64,000 nucleotides of DNA from Flavobacterium frigoris PS1 (GCF_000252125.1 NZ_AHKF01000018.1:558001-622000); one strand, 5' to 3'; shown: positions 20,885 through 31,245, counted from the first letter of the stretch. Notes: generated from the letters alone by a model not told the origin. Numbers and translations: made by a program.

Positions 20885-20903
20885 CTAATTCTATTAGAAT
20901 TAG
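20885..20903. promoter_or_regulatory. Palindrome CTAATTCTA-T-TAGAATTAG
   Basis: A perfect 9-bp inverted repeat around one central base, about 75 bases upstream of the XRE gene. It may be a second operator for the same regulator. Confidence 0.5.
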
Positions 20904-20958
20904 TATTATTTTTGCGATTCTTCAAATACAATATTGAAGCATTCGCTTTGAATCTCGT

Positions 20959-21062
20959 TTCAGAAAACTGGTAATTTTAACACACGAGAAGATAAGTACG
21001 ATGCTCACGTCCCATGGCGTGGGCTCACTTATTCGTGTGTAGGGTATACCAGTACCTCTGAA
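20959..21062. repeat. Long palindromic element upstream of the XRE gene
   Basis: Nested complementary arms run through the block: TTCAGA (20959) with TCTGAA (21057), ACTGGTA (20968) with TACCAGT (21047), ACACACGA (20980) with TCGTGTGT (21033), ATAAGT with ACTTAT, and an inner CACG/CGTG around CCATGG. It could fold into one stem of about 100 nt. A 62-codon open frame on the minus strand here is probably a by-product. Confidence 0.6.
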
Positions 21063-21222
21063 GCGTTTAAGCTGAGTTCCATGCCATTTTTTTGGCCAAT
21101 AGTTAGGCAAAACTCAACTTCATTCTTAGCGCTACATCTTCATTTTTATAGTCTCGCAGCCGTTTAAATCGCTAAAACTCGTATGTCTATGATTGAATAA
21201 ACCGGTACTCCTTCTAAAAACG

Positions 21223-21307
21223 CCTGCACCGCCAAGGTCCATTGAATAATCGCCTATTTAATTTAATTTGAATTTGTTAATAATAGGTGCAGGTTGTTTT
21301 TTTTTTT
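21223..21307 (+). terminator. Possible terminator or structured RNA end
   Basis: CCTGCACC at 21223-21230 pairs exactly with GGTGCAGG at 21286-21293, followed shortly by a long T-run. The loop is long (55 bases), so this could be the closing stem of a small RNA rather than a simple terminator. Confidence 0.35.
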
Positions 21308-21309
21308 AA

Positions 21310-21900
21310 TGTTGATTGGAGCGAAAAGAGCATGGCGAAAAGAACATGGCGAAAAGAGCATAGAATAAAGAACATAGAGAAAAGAGTATAGAACAAAGAA
21401 GCAAGAGCAAAGAAGCAAGAAGTAGTAACTGTTTTTTTATTTTAAATGTTGAATTACTTCGAATGTTCGCTATCGACTCCACCCATTCTATAAAATGGGA
21501 GTTAATTACAAATGACCAATAAAAACCAATAATTATAAAAATATGAAAAAAAAATCATTAAACAAAGGGTTGGAGGCTAGTAGTGAAAATCAATCTTCCT
21601 TTTATATACCTCCATTATGCCAGATTTCACTGGGTATACTACTTGTTTTATAATATATTAAAATTGATAAAATGAAATATTACAGATATATACAAGCTGC
21701 ATTGATTGTGGCATTAATAGTAGTGATATGCCTTTGGGTTTATGGTTGAAGATGCAAGAGCAATGATGCAGTAAGTGTTTTTTTATTTTAAATGTTGAAT
21801 TTTAAATGGGGAACAAAGAGTATAGAAGAAAGATGCAGACATCGAATTTCTTATTTTGAATTTTAAATGGAGAACAGAGAATATTGAACACAGAAACCTA
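21310..21900. repeat. Degenerate purine-rich repeats
   Basis: Several short tandem copies of a GCGAAAAGAGCATGG-like unit run from about 21320 to 21410. A second segment (GTTTTTTTATTTTAAATGTTGAATT) occurs near 21430 and again near 21777. No gene is supported. The spacing is irregular and the units are short, so this is not a CRISPR array. Confidence 0.5.
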
Positions 21901-21993
21901 ATAATAAAAATAAAAACAAGCCTATGACAATATAAAAACTAAAAAATACTTAGGGTAATTGCCACTTTGTGGCTTTACACCTTTAAAAAAAAA

Positions 21994-22027
21994 GGCCCTC
22001 TGACCGTCTGGACAACTGTAGAGGACC
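21994..22027 (-). terminator. Hairpin in the susC leader region
   Basis: GGCCCTCT at 21994-22001 pairs with AGAGGACC at 22020-22027, allowing one G-U. On the minus strand the stem is followed by a run of nine T, as in a terminator. On the plus strand it lies about 45 bases upstream of susC and could also act in its 5' leader. Confidence 0.45.
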
Positions 22028-22070
22028 AACGCTAACAAAACTTACTATTTTAATTAACTAAACCAAAATT

Positions 22071-25000
22071 ATGAATAAATCTTCATTTTACAAGGGTTGG
22101 CTGGCTATTCCTTTACTTTTAGGAATTTGCTGTCTCTTTTTTACAACTCAATCATTCGCAGGAGAAAAGAGAGGAATGCCTGACAGTCACAGGCTTTCCT
22201 CTTCTCCAGATAATGTGCTTGAGTTGGCAAAAAGTAATTTATTTCAACAACAAACGATTACAGGAACCGTAAGAGATAGTCAAGGTTTATTGCCTGGTGT
22301 TACTGTATCTGTAGAAGGCAAATCTACTGCCACCATTACTGATCATCAAGGTAAATATAGTATAGCGGCTACTGCCGCTGATATTCTTGTTTTTTCTTTT
22401 GTAGGGTATAACACTTTAACTATTCCAATAGCGGGACGCACTGTAGTTCCTGTACAACTACAAGAGGATGCTACCCAATTGCAGGAAGTGAAAATTAATG
22501 CTGGGTATTACAGCGTGAAGGAAAGTGAGCGTACGGGTAGTATTGCTAGAATAACGGCAAAGGATATTGAAAACCAACCGGTAACGAATGTGCTTGCTAC
22601 TATGCAGGGAAGGATGGCAGGAGTGAATATTGTGCAGGAAAGTGGGGTTGCAGGTGGTGGATTCAGTATCAACATTCGTGGGTTAAACAGTCTTCGTGAG
22701 GGAGCGAATGCTCCACTCTTTATTATTGATGGGGTGCCCTATTCTACAGATCCTATTAGCGATCGCCAAACTTCGACATCTATTCCTGGGGATGGAAACC
22801 CCTTAGCAAGTATTAATCCTGGCGATATTGAAAGTCTTGAGATATTAAAGGATGCTGATGCCACAGCTATTTATGGTTCTCGTGGTGCCAATGGCGTAGT
22901 GCTGATTACCACTAAAAAAGGTAAAGCGGGTAAGACCACCTTTACGATTAACAGCAATCATAGTAGTGGAACGGTCAGCAAGATGATGCCTCTAATGAAT
23001 ACCTCGCAGTATTTAGCGATGCGACAGGAAGCTTTTGGCAATGACGGTTTTGTTAGCTATCCCGCAAACGCCTATGATGTGAACGGTACTTGGGATCCGA
23101 GCCGATATACAGACTGGCAAAAAAAACTGATAGGAGGGACATCGGAAGTCACGGGATTGCAGGCTTCGGTTAGTGGTGGTTCTGAACAAACTAAATATCT
23201 CTTTAGTGGTAATTATCGAACGGAAAGCAGCGTATTCCCCGGAGATTTTTTATATAAAAGAGGAGGTGCTCGACTTAGTTTTGACCATGCTTCCGAGGAC
23301 AAAAAGTTTCGCTTTACTTTTTCGGGAAGCTATACCGCGCAGCACAACGACTTACCATGGATTGACTTTGTAACCTTATCGAGGCAACTTGCACCGAATG
23401 CTCCCGCACTTTATGATGCGGAGAACAAGCTGAACTGGGAGAACAGTACTTGGGAAAACCCATTGGCCAATTTAGAAAGCAAAAATATCGCTCAAACCAC
23501 TGACCTTATAGTGAATAGTTTACTTTCTTATACGGTGGCCAAAAACTTGGAATTTAAGACGAGTCTTGGTTTTACCGACCTTCATAATGAGGACAATCGT
23601 TCTATACCCTCTGCTGTGTATAATCCTGCTTATAATTTAGGCAGTCAGTATTCCTCCATTTATAGCAATACGTTGAGCAGGCGGTCTTGGATTATTGAGC
23701 CACAATTGAACTGGAGGGGGGATTTTGGGAAATCAAAAATTGATGTATTGGTAGGAGCCAGCTATCAAAACCAAGATAGCAAAAAGCTACTTAGCCTCGC
23801 CAGTGGATTTACAAGTAATAGCTTGCTATCTGACTTGGCGTCGGCATCGGTAACACTGATTTTGAATAATGATGCGATACTTTATAAATATCAAGCTTTT
23901 TTTGGACGAGCTAATTACACCTTTGTCGACAAGTATATTGTAAATTTCACCGGTAGGAGGGATGGTTCCAGTCGTTTTGGACCAGGAAAGCAGTTTGCTA
24001 CTTTTGGAGCCATAGGCGGGGCTTGGTTGTTTTTTAAAGAGCCACTGCTAGCTGAAAATAGTTCATGGCTCAGTTTTGGAAAACTACGATCTAGTTATGG
24101 TACCACTGGAAATGATCAAATAGGGGATTACCAATTTCTAAACACCTACAGTTCCTCTGGATATCAATATGGAGGTACCAATGGTTTGCAGCCTGCGCGA
24201 CTTTATAATGCTGATTTCGGTTGGGAAACTAATAAAAAATTTGAAGCTGCGCTAGAGCTTGGATTTTTTAATGATCGTATTTTTTTGACAACCGCTTGGT
24301 ATCAAAATCGTTCCTCCAACCAGCTGGTTGGTTTACCTTTAGCAGGAACCACAGGTTTTAGTAGCATCCAAGCCAATTTAGACGCGACTGTTGAAAATAC
24401 TGGTTTTGAAGCTACGCTGCGCTTAGTACCGATTAAAACTAATAATTTTTCGTGGACGACTAATTTTAATATAACCAGCGCGACCAATAGATTGGTTTCT
24501 TTTCCTGATTTAGAATCTTCTGGCTACAGAAGCGATTATGTAATAGGACAACCTACGACAATAAGAAAACTATTTCATTTTACTGGAGTCGATCCACAAA
24601 CTGGACTGTATCAATTTAAAGATGTGAATGGCGATGGTGCTATATCGTATGAAAATGACCGTGAAACAGTTAGGGATTTTAACCCAAAATACTATGGTGG
24701 ACTGCAAAACCTATTTGTTTTCAAAAGCTTACAATTGGATTTTCTATTCCAGTTTGTTAAACAAGAGAATTTCAATTTTGCCAATACGCAGCGCTTTGCT
24801 GGATTATTGAGTAATCAACCATCAGCTTATGTCAACAGCTGGCATCAGGCTGGGGATTTGGCTCCATATCAGAGGTATACTACTGGCACTGACCAACAAG
24901 TTATGCAGGCTAGTGAATATTTTGGTTTGAGTGACGGTGCTGTAAGTGATGCCTCTTATATACGGCTTAAAAACATTTCGCTCTCTTACGATTTTCCACG

Positions 25001-25154
25001 TGAATTGTTGCCACAGTTGGGGTGTCGTTTGTCACTACAGGCACAAAATCTCCTAACTATCACTTCTTACAAGGGGGCTGATCCTGAGTTTACCCAAGGC
25101 GGTACTTTACCTCCTTTACGTGTTATTTCAGCTGGAGTGCAACTTACTTTTTAA
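22071..25154 (+). CDS. SusC/RagA-family TonB-linked outer membrane receptor
   Basis: This 1027-aa protein imports a substrate across the outer membrane with TonB energy. It has an N-terminal signal peptide, then a carboxypeptidase-regulatory-like domain (TITGTVRDSQGLLPGVTV through LVFSFVGYNT, roughly residues 64-130). A TonB plug follows, with the SusC signature region NIRGLNSLREGANAPLFIID and ADATAIYGSRGANGVVLI. The rest is a beta-barrel ending in an aromatic residue (GVQLTF). The SusD partner follows 18 bases later and an S9 peptidase after that, so the substrate is probably a peptide or protein rather than a glycan, which is inference. No glycoside hydrolase is present. Confidence 0.95.
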   Translation: MNKSSFYKGWLAIPLLLGICCLFFTTQSFAGEKRGMPDSHRLSSSPDNVLELAKSNLFQQQTITGTVRDSQGLLPGVTVSVEGKSTATITDHQGKYSIAATAADILVFSFVGYNTLTIPIAGRTVVPVQLQEDATQLQEVKINAGYYSVKESERTGSIARITAKDIENQPVTNVLATMQGRMAGVNIVQESGVAGGGFSINIRGLNSLREGANAPLFIIDGVPYSTDPISDRQTSTSIPGDGNPLASINPGDIESLEILKDADATAIYGSRGANGVVLITTKKGKAGKTTFTINSNHSSGTVSKMMPLMNTSQYLAMRQEAFGNDGFVSYPANAYDVNGTWDPSRYTDWQKKLIGGTSEVTGLQASVSGGSEQTKYLFSGNYRTESSVFPGDFLYKRGGARLSFDHASEDKKFRFTFSGSYTAQHNDLPWIDFVTLSRQLAPNAPALYDAENKLNWENSTWENPLANLESKNIAQTTDLIVNSLLSYTVAKNLEFKTSLGFTDLHNEDNRSIPSAVYNPAYNLGSQYSSIYSNTLSRRSWIIEPQLNWRGDFGKSKIDVLVGASYQNQDSKKLLSLASGFTSNSLLSDLASASVTLILNNDAILYKYQAFFGRANYTFVDKYIVNFTGRRDGSSRFGPGKQFATFGAIGGAWLFFKEPLLAENSSWLSFGKLRSSYGTTGNDQIGDYQFLNTYSSSGYQYGGTNGLQPARLYNADFGWETNKKFEAALELGFFNDRIFLTTAWYQNRSSNQLVGLPLAGTTGFSSIQANLDATVENTGFEATLRLVPIKTNNFSWTTNFNITSATNRLVSFPDLESSGYRSDYVIGQPTTIRKLFHFTGVDPQTGLYQFKDVNGDGAISYENDRETVRDFNPKYYGGLQNLFVFKSLQLDFLFQFVKQENFNFANTQRFAGLLSNQPSAYVNSWHQAGDLAPYQRYTTGTDQQVMQASEYFGLSDGAVSDASYIRLKNISLSYDFPRELLPQLGCRLSLQAQNLLTITSYKGADPEFTQGGTLPPLRVISAGVQLTF

Positions 25155-25172
25155 TATTTAAAATCCAAACAC

Positions 25173-26567
25173 ATGAAAAATCAAATAAGAATTCGGAACT
25201 ATTCTATAAAACTACTGGCTCTGTCTAGTTTTCTTTTCATTGTAAGCTGTGATGATTTTGTTGCAGTCGACCGACCTAATTCGCAGTTGACTACGGACGC
25301 GGTTTTTGAGAACGCGACCACGGCAACTGCAGCTATGGTTGATGTTTATGCACAAATGAGAGAGAACGGACTGTTAACCGGAAAGTCTTTTGGGATTTCT
25401 TGCCTGTTGGGTACGTATGCTGATGAACTAGTTTCTTATGAAAATGGTGCTTACACGACAGCCGATTTTTATAATAATTCTTTACTAGCTTCAGATGCTT
25501 TTGTTTCCCTATTATGGAACAGTTCCTATAATCAGATTTATGCTGCCAATGCTATTTTTGAAGGAGTAGGTAATTCGGCTTCATTAGCGCCAAGTGATAA
25601 AAATCAATTGCAGGGTGAGGCACTTTTTGCAAGAGCCATAACGCACTTTTACCTCGTAAATCTTTTTGGGGATGTGCCTTATGTAAGTACAACCGATTAT
25701 GTTTACAACAGGACTGTGCCACGAATGGCGATCGAAGTCGTTTATAAAAACATCATAAGCGATCTTGAAACCGCTATTACCTTACTACCTTCAGACTATA
25801 GTAAAGCAGATCGAACTCGCCCCAATAAGGCGACAGCACAGGCATTGCTTGCACGCGTGTACTTGTACCATGGTGATTTTGCAGAAGCAGCGAATATGGC
25901 CTCAGCAGTATTGAATGATACTTCGCTTTATATATGGGATGGTAATCTTGACTCCGTATTTCTAAAAGAAAGTACTAGCACTATATGGCAACTTGCTTCT
26001 GGAAGTGAAGGTGCGAATACAGATGAAGGCAGCGCCTTTATTTTCTTTTCCGGTCCGCCAGAGCTGGTTGCCTTGTCGGACAATTTTGTATCCCAATTTG
26101 AGACCAACGATTTGAGAAAGAGTCATTGGATAAAGACAGTGACGGAAGGAGGTGGCCTTTGGTATCATCCTTATAAATACAAGCAAGACATTGCTAGCGG
26201 TTCCTCATTAGAATACTCCATTATTTTCAGACTAGCAGAGCAGTACCTGATTCGGTCAGAAGCACGTGCTAGGCAAGGAGACATGATAGGTGCCAAAGAA
26301 GATTTAAACAAGATAAGACATACGGCGGGCCTACCCAATACGGATGCTACTACTCAAACAACCTTACTCGAAGCCATCTTACAAGAACGCAAGGTTGAAT
26401 TATTTACCGAGTACGGGCATCGTTTTTTTGATCTGAAGCGTTTCGGGAAGCTGGATGCTGTCTTGGGTACGAAACCTGGATGGAATGCAACCGACCAATT
26501 ATGGCCTTTGCCACAGTCTGAATTACTAGTAAATCCATTTCTAAAACCTCAAAATACTGGATATTAA
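25173..26567 (+). CDS. SusD/RagB-family lipoprotein
   Basis: This 464-aa surface lipoprotein caps the SusC barrel and binds substrate. The signal peptide ends in a lipobox with the Cys in FIVSCDDF, which also starts the usual acidic surface-export signal. SusD-like TPR helices are visible, for example GEALFARAITHFYLVNLFGD and ARARQGDMIGAKEDLNKIR. The C-terminus contains the family pattern ILQERKVELFTEYGHRFFDL and the closing PIP-like WPLPQSELLVNPFL. It lies in one operon between SusC and the S9 peptidase. Confidence 0.95.
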   Translation: MKNQIRIRNYSIKLLALSSFLFIVSCDDFVAVDRPNSQLTTDAVFENATTATAAMVDVYAQMRENGLLTGKSFGISCLLGTYADELVSYENGAYTTADFYNNSLLASDAFVSLLWNSSYNQIYAANAIFEGVGNSASLAPSDKNQLQGEALFARAITHFYLVNLFGDVPYVSTTDYVYNRTVPRMAIEVVYKNIISDLETAITLLPSDYSKADRTRPNKATAQALLARVYLYHGDFAEAANMASAVLNDTSLYIWDGNLDSVFLKESTSTIWQLASGSEGANTDEGSAFIFFSGPPELVALSDNFVSQFETNDLRKSHWIKTVTEGGGLWYHPYKYKQDIASGSSLEYSIIFRLAEQYLIRSEARARQGDMIGAKEDLNKIRHTAGLPNTDATTQTTLLEAILQERKVELFTEYGHRFFDLKRFGKLDAVLGTKPGWNATDQLWPLPQSELLVNPFLKPQNTGY

Positions 26568-26568
26568 T

Positions 26569-29238
26569 ATGATCAATTATAACAACGGTACTCTACGGTT
26601 AATCGATAGAAAGACCAATACGACACTTTGTGGCACTATTTGCCGATGGGTTAATTTTTTAATTTTTTTGTTAGTTGCTTGCCCGAATTACGGGCAGGTA
26701 CTACCAAAAAAAGCAGTTACAGAAAGCGATTATCATTTGTGGGGAACGCTTTATACTGACAAAATATCTGATAAAGGGAACTGGGTAAGCTATGCAATGC
26801 GCTATGACGAAAGCCCTGATACGCTTTTTGTGAAGCGAAGTGATGGAAAAAAGGTGTATACTTTTGCAAAATCGAATGCGGGCGCATTTAGCGGGGATCG
26901 TCAATTTGTCTGCCTTGATATTGATGGAAGACTATCTCTTCTTGATTTGGAAAAGGGAAAAATCAGTGTAATTGAAGAAGTGGAATCGTATTCCTTTTCG
27001 GGAAATGGAGACTATTTGATTTCTGTGGAAAGAAAAGCGAAGCAGCGGGTATTACAGCTCAGGAATAGTGGAGGAGAGCTATTGCAAAGTATTGCTGGGA
27101 TTGATCAATTCCGTATGAGTAGTTCCAAGGATGCGCTTGTCTGTACCATTGAAAACGGTGGCGTTTACCAAGTACTGATGGTGACCTTTGGGTCAACTAT
27201 AGGGAAATCAGTAGTAGCTGAAAGTGGTAGTGGGAAATTTTCGCAACTGATATGGAATGCTGATGGTCAATCTGTTGCTTTTCTAAGAGAAAGTAAAGAT
27301 AGTATCAGTGGAATTAATCGTCCGGCTGTTTTCTGTTTTTCTGTAAAGAATACTACATTATTTCAAATGGAGCCCAATAAAATTCCAGATAGTTTCTATG
27401 TGGAAAGCGAATTCGCGAGTGGTTTGACGCTTTCTCCTGATGGTAAAAGGGTATTTTTTACTATTAGAAAGGAGGTTGCCATAGCAGAAAAATTTGATGG
27501 GGCACAGGTATGGAATGGCAATGATGCGGTTGTTTATTCTGAAAGGCAGACTGTGGAAGATCTCGAATTTAATACCAGAATCGCTGCATGGTGGCCGGAG
27601 CAAGATCGTTTTATGCTAATTACCGATCAAAGTAAACCCTTTGGTTTTCTGAATGCCAGTGAAGATTTTGCTATTACTTATAATAAAAACGATTTAGGAC
27701 CGCAATATATAATGGAGCGGAATGTAAACTTCTTTGTTACTGATCTAGAAACGGGACAGAGAAATTTACTTTTAGAAAACCAGTCTACACAACTAGAAAC
27801 ATTAAGTTTGTCACCTGGCGGAAAATATTTTGCTTATTTTAAAGATAACGATTGGTGGGTGTATAATTTTGTGACTCGTACCCATTCTAATATTACAGGA
27901 AGGCACGAGCTTCAATTAGCGGACTGGGAAGATAAAATTTGGCCAATTAACTACCGGATTGTAGGCTGGGGTGTTCATGACGAATATATTCTACTTTATG
28001 ATCAGTTTGATATTTGGCAAATAGATTTTAAAGGAAATAAAGCTGTTCGACTTACTAGAGGGAAGGAGTCGGGAATTACATTTCGGATAGCTCCGCCAGT
28101 TGATAGGGAATTTTTTGTACCCTATTTTACGGGACATATTGATGCAGCGATCAATACTAAAAATAAAATAATGTTAAGTGCGAAAAGGAATAATGAAAGT
28201 GGTTATTTTATTCTTGGTCCAAAAAAGAACGTAGAACCGATTTTTTTTGGTGATTTTCTTACTACAAAAATACTAAAAGCCAGCAAAGCGAATGTGTATG
28301 TTTATGAATCACAAAAATATAATAGTCCGCCAGAATTAAGCATAAGCATGGGCAAGGAAGAGACGAATACAAAACTCTATCAGAGTAATTTACAGCATTA
28401 TAAATATGCGTGGGCAAAGCAGGAAAAGATCTATTATCGGGATTCAAAAAACTCTCTTTTAACTGGGATCTTGTATTACCCTGCAGCTTATAGTCCAGAA
28501 AAGAAGTATCCAATGATTGTACATATTTATGAAAAGCAATCCTATTTACTTCATTATTACATCAATCCATCGCTCCATAATATGGCAGGATTTAATACCT
28601 CTAACCTAACTGCTCAAGGTTATTTTGTGCTGCTCCCTGATATTGAATATGAGTTGGGAAATCCAGGGGTATCAGCTGCAGATTGTGTCATTGCTGCCAC
28701 CAAAGCGGTTGTAAATAAAGACGTAGTCGACAATTCTAAAATTGGCTTAATTGGACACTCTTTTGGAGGATATGAAACCAATTTTATACTGGGGCAGACC
28801 AATTTGTTTGCAAGTGCTATATCAGGGGCTTCTGTTTTTGATCTTGCTGGATGGTATCTTTCTATCGGTTGGACTTTTGGAAGACCAGAGATGTGGCGAT
28901 TTGAGAGCCAGCAGTGGCGTATGGGAAAATCTTTGTTTGAAGATAGGAAAGGATACGAGCGTAATTCGCCGCTCAACTTTGTCGATAAAATAGAAACGCC
29001 TGTACTCATTTGGACAGGAGAAGAAGACAGGCAAATCCATTATTATCAAAGTATTGCTTTTTATCTTGCGATGCAACGATTGAAAAAAAGCGCCGTCTTA
29101 CTAGTGTATCGCGGAGATGGTCATGCATTGGTAAAAAAAGAGAATCAACAGAACTTTGCTCATCGAATAGAAGATTGGTTTGGCTATTATTTAAAAGGAG
29201 AATCACCCAAAAAATGGATTGCTGAAGGAGTACAATAA
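26569..29238 (+). CDS. S9-family (prolyl oligopeptidase-like) peptidase
   Basis: This 889-aa serine peptidase has an N-terminal hydrophobic segment (about residues 26-40, signal peptide or anchor), a long beta-propeller-like region and a C-terminal alpha/beta hydrolase domain. The nucleophile Ser is in GHSFGGYE, the Asp in TGEEDRQIH and the His in RGDGHALV. It starts one base after the SusD stop, so it is the third gene of the operon. It probably acts in the periplasm on peptides imported by the SusC/SusD pair. The first 20 residues before the hydrophobic segment are unusual, and a later start is possible. Confidence 0.9.
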   Translation: MINYNNGTLRLIDRKTNTTLCGTICRWVNFLIFLLVACPNYGQVLPKKAVTESDYHLWGTLYTDKISDKGNWVSYAMRYDESPDTLFVKRSDGKKVYTFAKSNAGAFSGDRQFVCLDIDGRLSLLDLEKGKISVIEEVESYSFSGNGDYLISVERKAKQRVLQLRNSGGELLQSIAGIDQFRMSSSKDALVCTIENGGVYQVLMVTFGSTIGKSVVAESGSGKFSQLIWNADGQSVAFLRESKDSISGINRPAVFCFSVKNTTLFQMEPNKIPDSFYVESEFASGLTLSPDGKRVFFTIRKEVAIAEKFDGAQVWNGNDAVVYSERQTVEDLEFNTRIAAWWPEQDRFMLITDQSKPFGFLNASEDFAITYNKNDLGPQYIMERNVNFFVTDLETGQRNLLLENQSTQLETLSLSPGGKYFAYFKDNDWWVYNFVTRTHSNITGRHELQLADWEDKIWPINYRIVGWGVHDEYILLYDQFDIWQIDFKGNKAVRLTRGKESGITFRIAPPVDREFFVPYFTGHIDAAINTKNKIMLSAKRNNESGYFILGPKKNVEPIFFGDFLTTKILKASKANVYVYESQKYNSPPELSISMGKEETNTKLYQSNLQHYKYAWAKQEKIYYRDSKNSLLTGILYYPAAYSPEKKYPMIVHIYEKQSYLLHYYINPSLHNMAGFNTSNLTAQGYFVLLPDIEYELGNPGVSAADCVIAATKAVVNKDVVDNSKIGLIGHSFGGYETNFILGQTNLFASAISGASVFDLAGWYLSIGWTFGRPEMWRFESQQWRMGKSLFEDRKGYERNSPLNFVDKIETPVLIWTGEEDRQIHYYQSIAFYLAMQRLKKSAVLLVYRGDGHALVKKENQQNFAHRIEDWFGYYLKGESPKKWIAEGVQ

Positions 29239-29241
29239 GAA

Positions 29242-29271
29242 ATGCAGGTCATAAGAAATTATGACCTGCAT
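29242..29271. terminator. Bidirectional hairpin between convergent genes
   Basis: ATGCAGGTCATAA and TTATGACCTGCAT form a perfect 13-bp stem. It lies between the S9 peptidase stop and the convergent DUF6520 gene. The T-run after it is short. Confidence 0.7.
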
Positions 29272-29292
29272 TAATTTTACCTTAAATATTTT

Positions 29293-29556
29293 TTAAGGTT
29301 TGTGGGTCAATATCTCTGTACAGTCCGATGTTGGCGAAGGTTTCGCATACATTTGATCTGTTCCGTCAACACAAAGCACAGTTCCGATGTTATTACAGAT
29401 TTTTTGTGGCTGACAATTGAATGGCGCCGTACGTTTAAACCCTTGCACGCCAGCGCTTTCAGAGTTAGTTGTCGAATCACTAGTGCTTACCGCCCCTGCC
29501 GATGCCAACACAAAGGCGACAACGGGAAACATCATTTTAATTGCTAAAGATTTCAT
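29293..29556 (-). CDS. DUF6520-like small exported protein
   Basis: This 87-aa protein has an N-terminal signal (MKSLAIKMMFPVVAFVLASAG) followed by a short mature part with several Cys (NCQPQKICNNIG, VLCVDG and SDCTEI). This fits the DUF6520 type of small Bacteroidota proteins, often next to MauE/DoxX genes. The mature peptide may be disulphide bonded in the periplasm. Its function is unknown. It lies about 90 bases downstream of the MauE gene on the same strand and is probably in the same operon. Confidence 0.6.
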   Translation of the reverse strand: MKSLAIKMMFPVVAFVLASAGAVSTSDSTTNSESAGVQGFKRTAPFNCQPQKICNNIGTVLCVDGTDQMYAKPSPTSDCTEILTHKP

Positions 29557-29646
29557 AATATTAAAATTTAAAAATTAACTAATGTGATCTACTCTTTTTT
29601 ACAGGTTTTCGATCTGACCCCTGATACTGGCCGGTATGTCTTTCAT

Positions 29647-31143
29647 TTAATTATTGTATTTATTTTTCAATGCTGCAGCTAGTTTGTAAGAAACAATGTT
29701 GGACCCTATTATTGCAAAAAAATGGGTATTGGTTACTATAAAATCATCAATTTTTTCACCGTCAATTTTGTAGATGTAAAAGCTCATTAAATAGGATTTC
29801 GTTAGAATGTCGTATACATCGATAACATTTGCATTTTTCCACATTTTTATTTCATCATATCTCCCAGGTAATGTTGAGTTTACGAACAACAGGTTATTAT
29901 GGATTGCGCTAACTCTGTTTACCAATAATGGGGGTGCTGAAAATACCCTCTGCTTCTTCGCCTTTACATATGCAATTTTGATTTTAGCTTTAGAAGTGGT
30001 ATCAATTGTGTTTCCGCGATGCACAAGGTTAAGATATTGATCTGTAACCGTATATTGATTGCGGTAGTAGTATAAGTAAACAAATTTTCTTTGCTGTTGA
30101 CTGTACTGCATTGTTCCATCTGTATCGAATAATCCATCAATTTGTTTCTGAAGAAGTTCATGAGCCGATTTTTTAATTTGGCCATGGTTGAGGTTTACAG
30201 TTGCTAAAAGATTTTCTCGAGTATTGCTGAGCGTTCGAATTATGATGGTTGCGGAATCAATGAGTACTGCTTTTGTGAAACCGGGGATTTTTCTGGATTG
30301 TAAAACGGCTTTTCCATCACTTAAATTTCCTTTAAAAATTATGGGAACTGTACCGTCGAATAAATAAAAGTGGGGTGGAAGTACTCGTAATTGAATATTA
30401 TGGAATTTGAACAACGTATCCGTAATCTTGATGTGCTGAGTTGTGATCACTTGAAGTGCTGTATCCAATGTAGTTATCAATGCTGGTGCCGAAGTATTTC
30501 CCAGAAATAGCTTACCATTGCTTTCGCCAGCAAAGTAAAAGGAATTGAATTTCAGGTTTTCTACAGTAATTCGTTTGGCAGGAAAGGGAGGAAACCTTCT
30601 CACAAAGTTATTGCGATGTTGCACCATGTCTTCAGAAATAAGAAACAGCCCAGCCATTAAAACTACACTTAGTAGCGATATTGCTACAAGACGTATGCTG
30701 ATATAAAATCGCGGTTTATTCTGCCAATCATTGGAAAGATACAAAGCTGTCGCTGCAAGTATTACCATTGCAATATTGAAGATAAGATGCTCTGTCCAGT
30801 TCATGTTTTCAAGGATGCCTCCGCAAGAGCAGGGTACAAATGAGCTGTAATTGAGTATTATGTAGATATAAATTGTAAATAGTAGCATCAGTCCAAATGC
30901 CGAGAACATTCCGATTATTCTGGTTTTTGGTATTGATAGCAAAATAGCTATTGCAAATTCTACTGTTAGTACTGCATAAGAAATATATGTAGCAAAGGCA
31001 GTAAGTAAAGGAGATTGAGCAAGCTGTATCTGAAAGTTGTGAAAATCCATTAGTTTACTGACTGCTGAATAGACGAAAAGCAGTATGAATAAGTAACTAA
31101 TACTGATCGTGAATTTCTCTTTGAATGTAGCAGTTACTTTCAT
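29647..31143 (-). CDS. MauE/DoxX-like redox-associated membrane protein
   Basis: This protein of about 500 aa starts with four predicted membrane helices (residues about 10-150), matching the MauE/DoxX pattern with SAVSKLMDF near the first helix. A Cys pair (SFVPCSCGGILENM) after helix 3 suggests thiol redox chemistry, as in MauE. A fifth hydrophobic segment (VAISLLSVVLMAGLFLIS) is followed by a periplasmic domain of about 330 residues that may be beta-rich. I chose the ATG at 31143 (MKVTATF) rather than the one at 31188, because the upstream 15 residues are atypical. It lies between an AraC regulator and a DUF6520 gene, a recurrent Bacteroidota arrangement. Confidence 0.78.
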   Translation of the reverse strand: MKVTATFKEKFTISISYLFILLFVYSAVSKLMDFHNFQIQLAQSPLLTAFATYISYAVLTVEFAIAILLSIPKTRIIGMFSAFGLMLLFTIYIYIILNYSSFVPCSCGGILENMNWTEHLIFNIAMVILAATALYLSNDWQNKPRFYISIRLVAISLLSVVLMAGLFLISEDMVQHRNNFVRRFPPFPAKRITVENLKFNSFYFAGESNGKLFLGNTSAPALITTLDTALQVITTQHIKITDTLFKFHNIQLRVLPPHFYLFDGTVPIIFKGNLSDGKAVLQSRKIPGFTKAVLIDSATIIIRTLSNTRENLLATVNLNHGQIKKSAHELLQKQIDGLFDTDGTMQYSQQQRKFVYLYYYRNQYTVTDQYLNLVHRGNTIDTTSKAKIKIAYVKAKKQRVFSAPPLLVNRVSAIHNNLLFVNSTLPGRYDEIKMWKNANVIDVYDILTKSYLMSFYIYKIDGEKIDDFIVTNTHFFAIIGSNIVSYKLAAALKNKYNN

Positions 31144-31245
31144 TGTATTGTTTTTTTTTAGTACTGTAAAATTGTAAATAAAAAACATATAACATTATGC
31201 AAATCAGGCATTTCGTTATTCAAAAAATAAAACAGTGCAAAAGTA

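Noticed and set aside
20922..21110. 62-aa minus-strand frame
   Set aside because: It runs across the long palindrome at 20959-21062, which explains both its composition and its openness. No family is recognised.
21310..21420. Possible CRISPR-like tandem repeats (GCGAAAAGAGCATGG units)
   Set aside because: Units are about 15 bases, imperfect and without spacers of uniform length. No cas gene is near.
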